Assembly: GCA_948099385.1 (NCBI GenBank)
Contig: CANUEZ040000193.1
Coordinates: forward strand, 5,468,501 to 5,532,500
Reading direction: 5' to 3'
Length of the DNA: 64,000 nucleotides
Origin: Fasciola hepatica
Taxonomy: Eukaryota; Platyhelminthes; Trematoda; Plagiorchiida; Fasciolidae
This document shows positions 62,556 through 64,000 of the stretch, piece after piece. Positions within the stretch are counted from its first letter, which is position 1. Each line of letters begins with the position of its first letter. The translations under genes were made by a program, and so were the position numbers. The notes under the pieces were generated by a model that did not search any database, was not told the origin of the DNA, and saw only the letters and a program-made list of their open reading frames with translations.

Positions 62556-63513
62556 TTTCAACATGTTTTGACCACCTCGGATACAGCACATTTGTTTCTA
62601 CGGTGGCTGATCTGTGGCGGTTTGCCAGCAATTATTAGGGCCGCTCACTGCTTCCGATCGCTTACGACACACTCTGTTTGGTAACATGAGTTTTTGTGTT
62701 CTGCATTCTGTTCAGAATGCCCTCGTGTGAAGTTTTCAGAAGAATGATAATTGGGCGGCTCTTCCGTTTGTGTGACGAGAACACATGGGAGTTTCCTTGA
62801 ATAATACAATATATTTATTTAAGATAGGCTGCAGAAAAATGAAGGAAATTTGGAACAGTACAAAATCCTTCCAGTAGCGAGCGAAGAACGTGCTTTTGAG
62901 AATGAATATCTAAGTACGTGATGCGATCCAGCAAAGCAACTGAGTAACATTTTCGTTTTGGGGTTCCCACTACCGTCGTTGATTTTTCAAGTAGGCGGTG
63001 AAAAACATGAAGTCGAGTGAATGTTGCCGCTAATTAACGTCATAGTCACAACCGCAGGATGTTTTCTGAAAACTTGGATGTTATCTCTACTTTTACCGGA
63101 AAGCGCTTTATTGTAGCTTGGTCTTTTTGTGGAGGGATGGGAATCTCCCCTTTCCCTAAAACTGATCCGCTGGTATAACATAATTTTCACTATAGCCTCG
63201 CGGTACATCCATGTATGGTGCGAATACGAAAACCAACGGCAGGCATCAAGCTACTATCTGCTTTGGCGATCAGTGGTCGAACTTGGCCGAGCGGACCAAA
63301 ATAACGGACGACTAACAAAAATTCAAATGGCTTCTTGGTCCAGAAGTTTACATTGAAACTTGACGCGCTGTCTCCACATCCCATTATTGAAAACTTATGG
63401 GCTGGAAATTAGCAAAACAAAACACACTGAGAGCTGGAAAGCTCAAAAATCTTGTTTTTCTCACACAAATTATTTTGCAACGAGACTGAATTTAAGTACA
63501 ATTAGAACGAACA

Positions 63514-63909
63514 ATGAACATGATGACTTATGTGGTAGCAGAAACATTGGGATACAAGCGACTACTGCAGAAGACGTTGAAACATGAATACATACATATT
63601 TCGCACACCAATTTCTATCAGCTTGTACTACTTATTCCGTTGACATTCCTGAATCATCAGGTATGTCACACAACCTGGTCGTTTCCTGCGATAAGATATG
63701 TTACATTTTACTTTTCACCGGGTAATTTGACTCGTATTTACGTTGTTCACTCATACTGCGTATATGTTATTCTAATGCCACTTAAGAAACTGATACTGTG
63801 CTTGAGCTTTTCATATCGTTCATTGAGTCCAAAATTCAGTTCTCTCAGCTCTCCAAGAAACCATAGCCTGATTCACTCAACCAAACGAATTAGATTGGGA
63901 AACGATTGA
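63514..63909 (+). CDS. 131-codon ATG frame, hydrophobic, unknown
   Basis: It starts MNMMTYVVAETLGYKRLLQK. It has hydrophobic stretches (FYQLVLLIPLTFL, VYVILMPLKKLILCLSF) and a Ser/Arg-rich tail. It might be a small membrane protein, but no splice or conservation evidence was found. Confidence 0.22.
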   Translation: MNMMTYVVAETLGYKRLLQKTLKHEYIHISHTNFYQLVLLIPLTFLNHQVCHTTWSFPAIRYVTFYFSPGNLTRIYVVHSYCVYVILMPLKKLILCLSFSYRSLSPKFSSLSSPRNHSLIHSTKRIRLGND

Positions 63910-64000
63910 TTTATATCATTATTATTTGGGTAACCTGCGTGTGATCTCATATTCGGAATGCTTAGGGAATATCTGACTGGATCCAGTTGTCCTTTGTGAG

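Overview
The window is AT-rich eukaryotic DNA with few long open frames. It opens with a decayed Penelope-like retroelement (reverse transcriptase plus GIY-YIG endonuclease). It also carries several long (TA)n arrays, repeat debris, and candidate exons that are short and separated by canonical GT...AG introns, some only about 44-51 bp long. Together this fits a flatworm, most likely a trematode such as a schistosomatid. That assignment is inference. Nothing looks prokaryotic: there are no operons, rRNA or CRISPR arrays. By my rough estimate a random sequence of this composition has a stop about every 15 codons, so a handful of 100-codon frames is expected by chance. I therefore weighted splice signals, signal peptides, AATAAA signals and conservation between parts of the window above frame length.

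Layout. 1-1345: Penelope-like remnant. 1826-4163: two inverted copies of one repeat and a 157-bp TA array. 8.7-18.2 kb: coding-like patches on the + strand, including a diverged copy of a signal-peptide exon region, short-intron exon pairs at 10.1, 13.3 and 17.7 kb, and a long frame broken by one TAG at 11.2-11.8 kb. 22.15-22.5 kb: a terminal exon with AATAAA that is conserved at 50.15 kb. 27.8-28.2 and 29.3-30.4 kb: GC-richer repeat-like blocks. 31.3-39.2 kb: three signal-peptide first exons, a phase-consistent three-exon gene at 33.4-35.4 kb, and a terminal exon at 38.35 kb. 39.3-47.85 kb: a nearly identical 4,271-bp tandem duplication containing a terminal exon, lying just after a signal-peptide exon. 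49.6-50.3 kb: the second conserved exon. 54.5-63.9 kb: scattered coding-like frames and a 38-bp-arm palindrome at 61.74 kb.

Main idea. Several exon-sized patches, all on the + strand, look like members of one family of small secreted proteins that has been duplicated and is partly decayed. The best case is the 33.4-35.4 kb gene: signal peptide, two further exons, about 129 residues. Its last exon shares an ungapped P-[VI]-x13-Y-[ST]-L-V pattern with the exons at 22.2 and 50.2 kb. The pattern weakly resembles the C-terminal half of ML (MD-2-related lipid-recognition, NPC2-like) domains. The family relationship is moderately supported; the ML assignment is a hypothesis. No gene symbol can be assigned to any entry.
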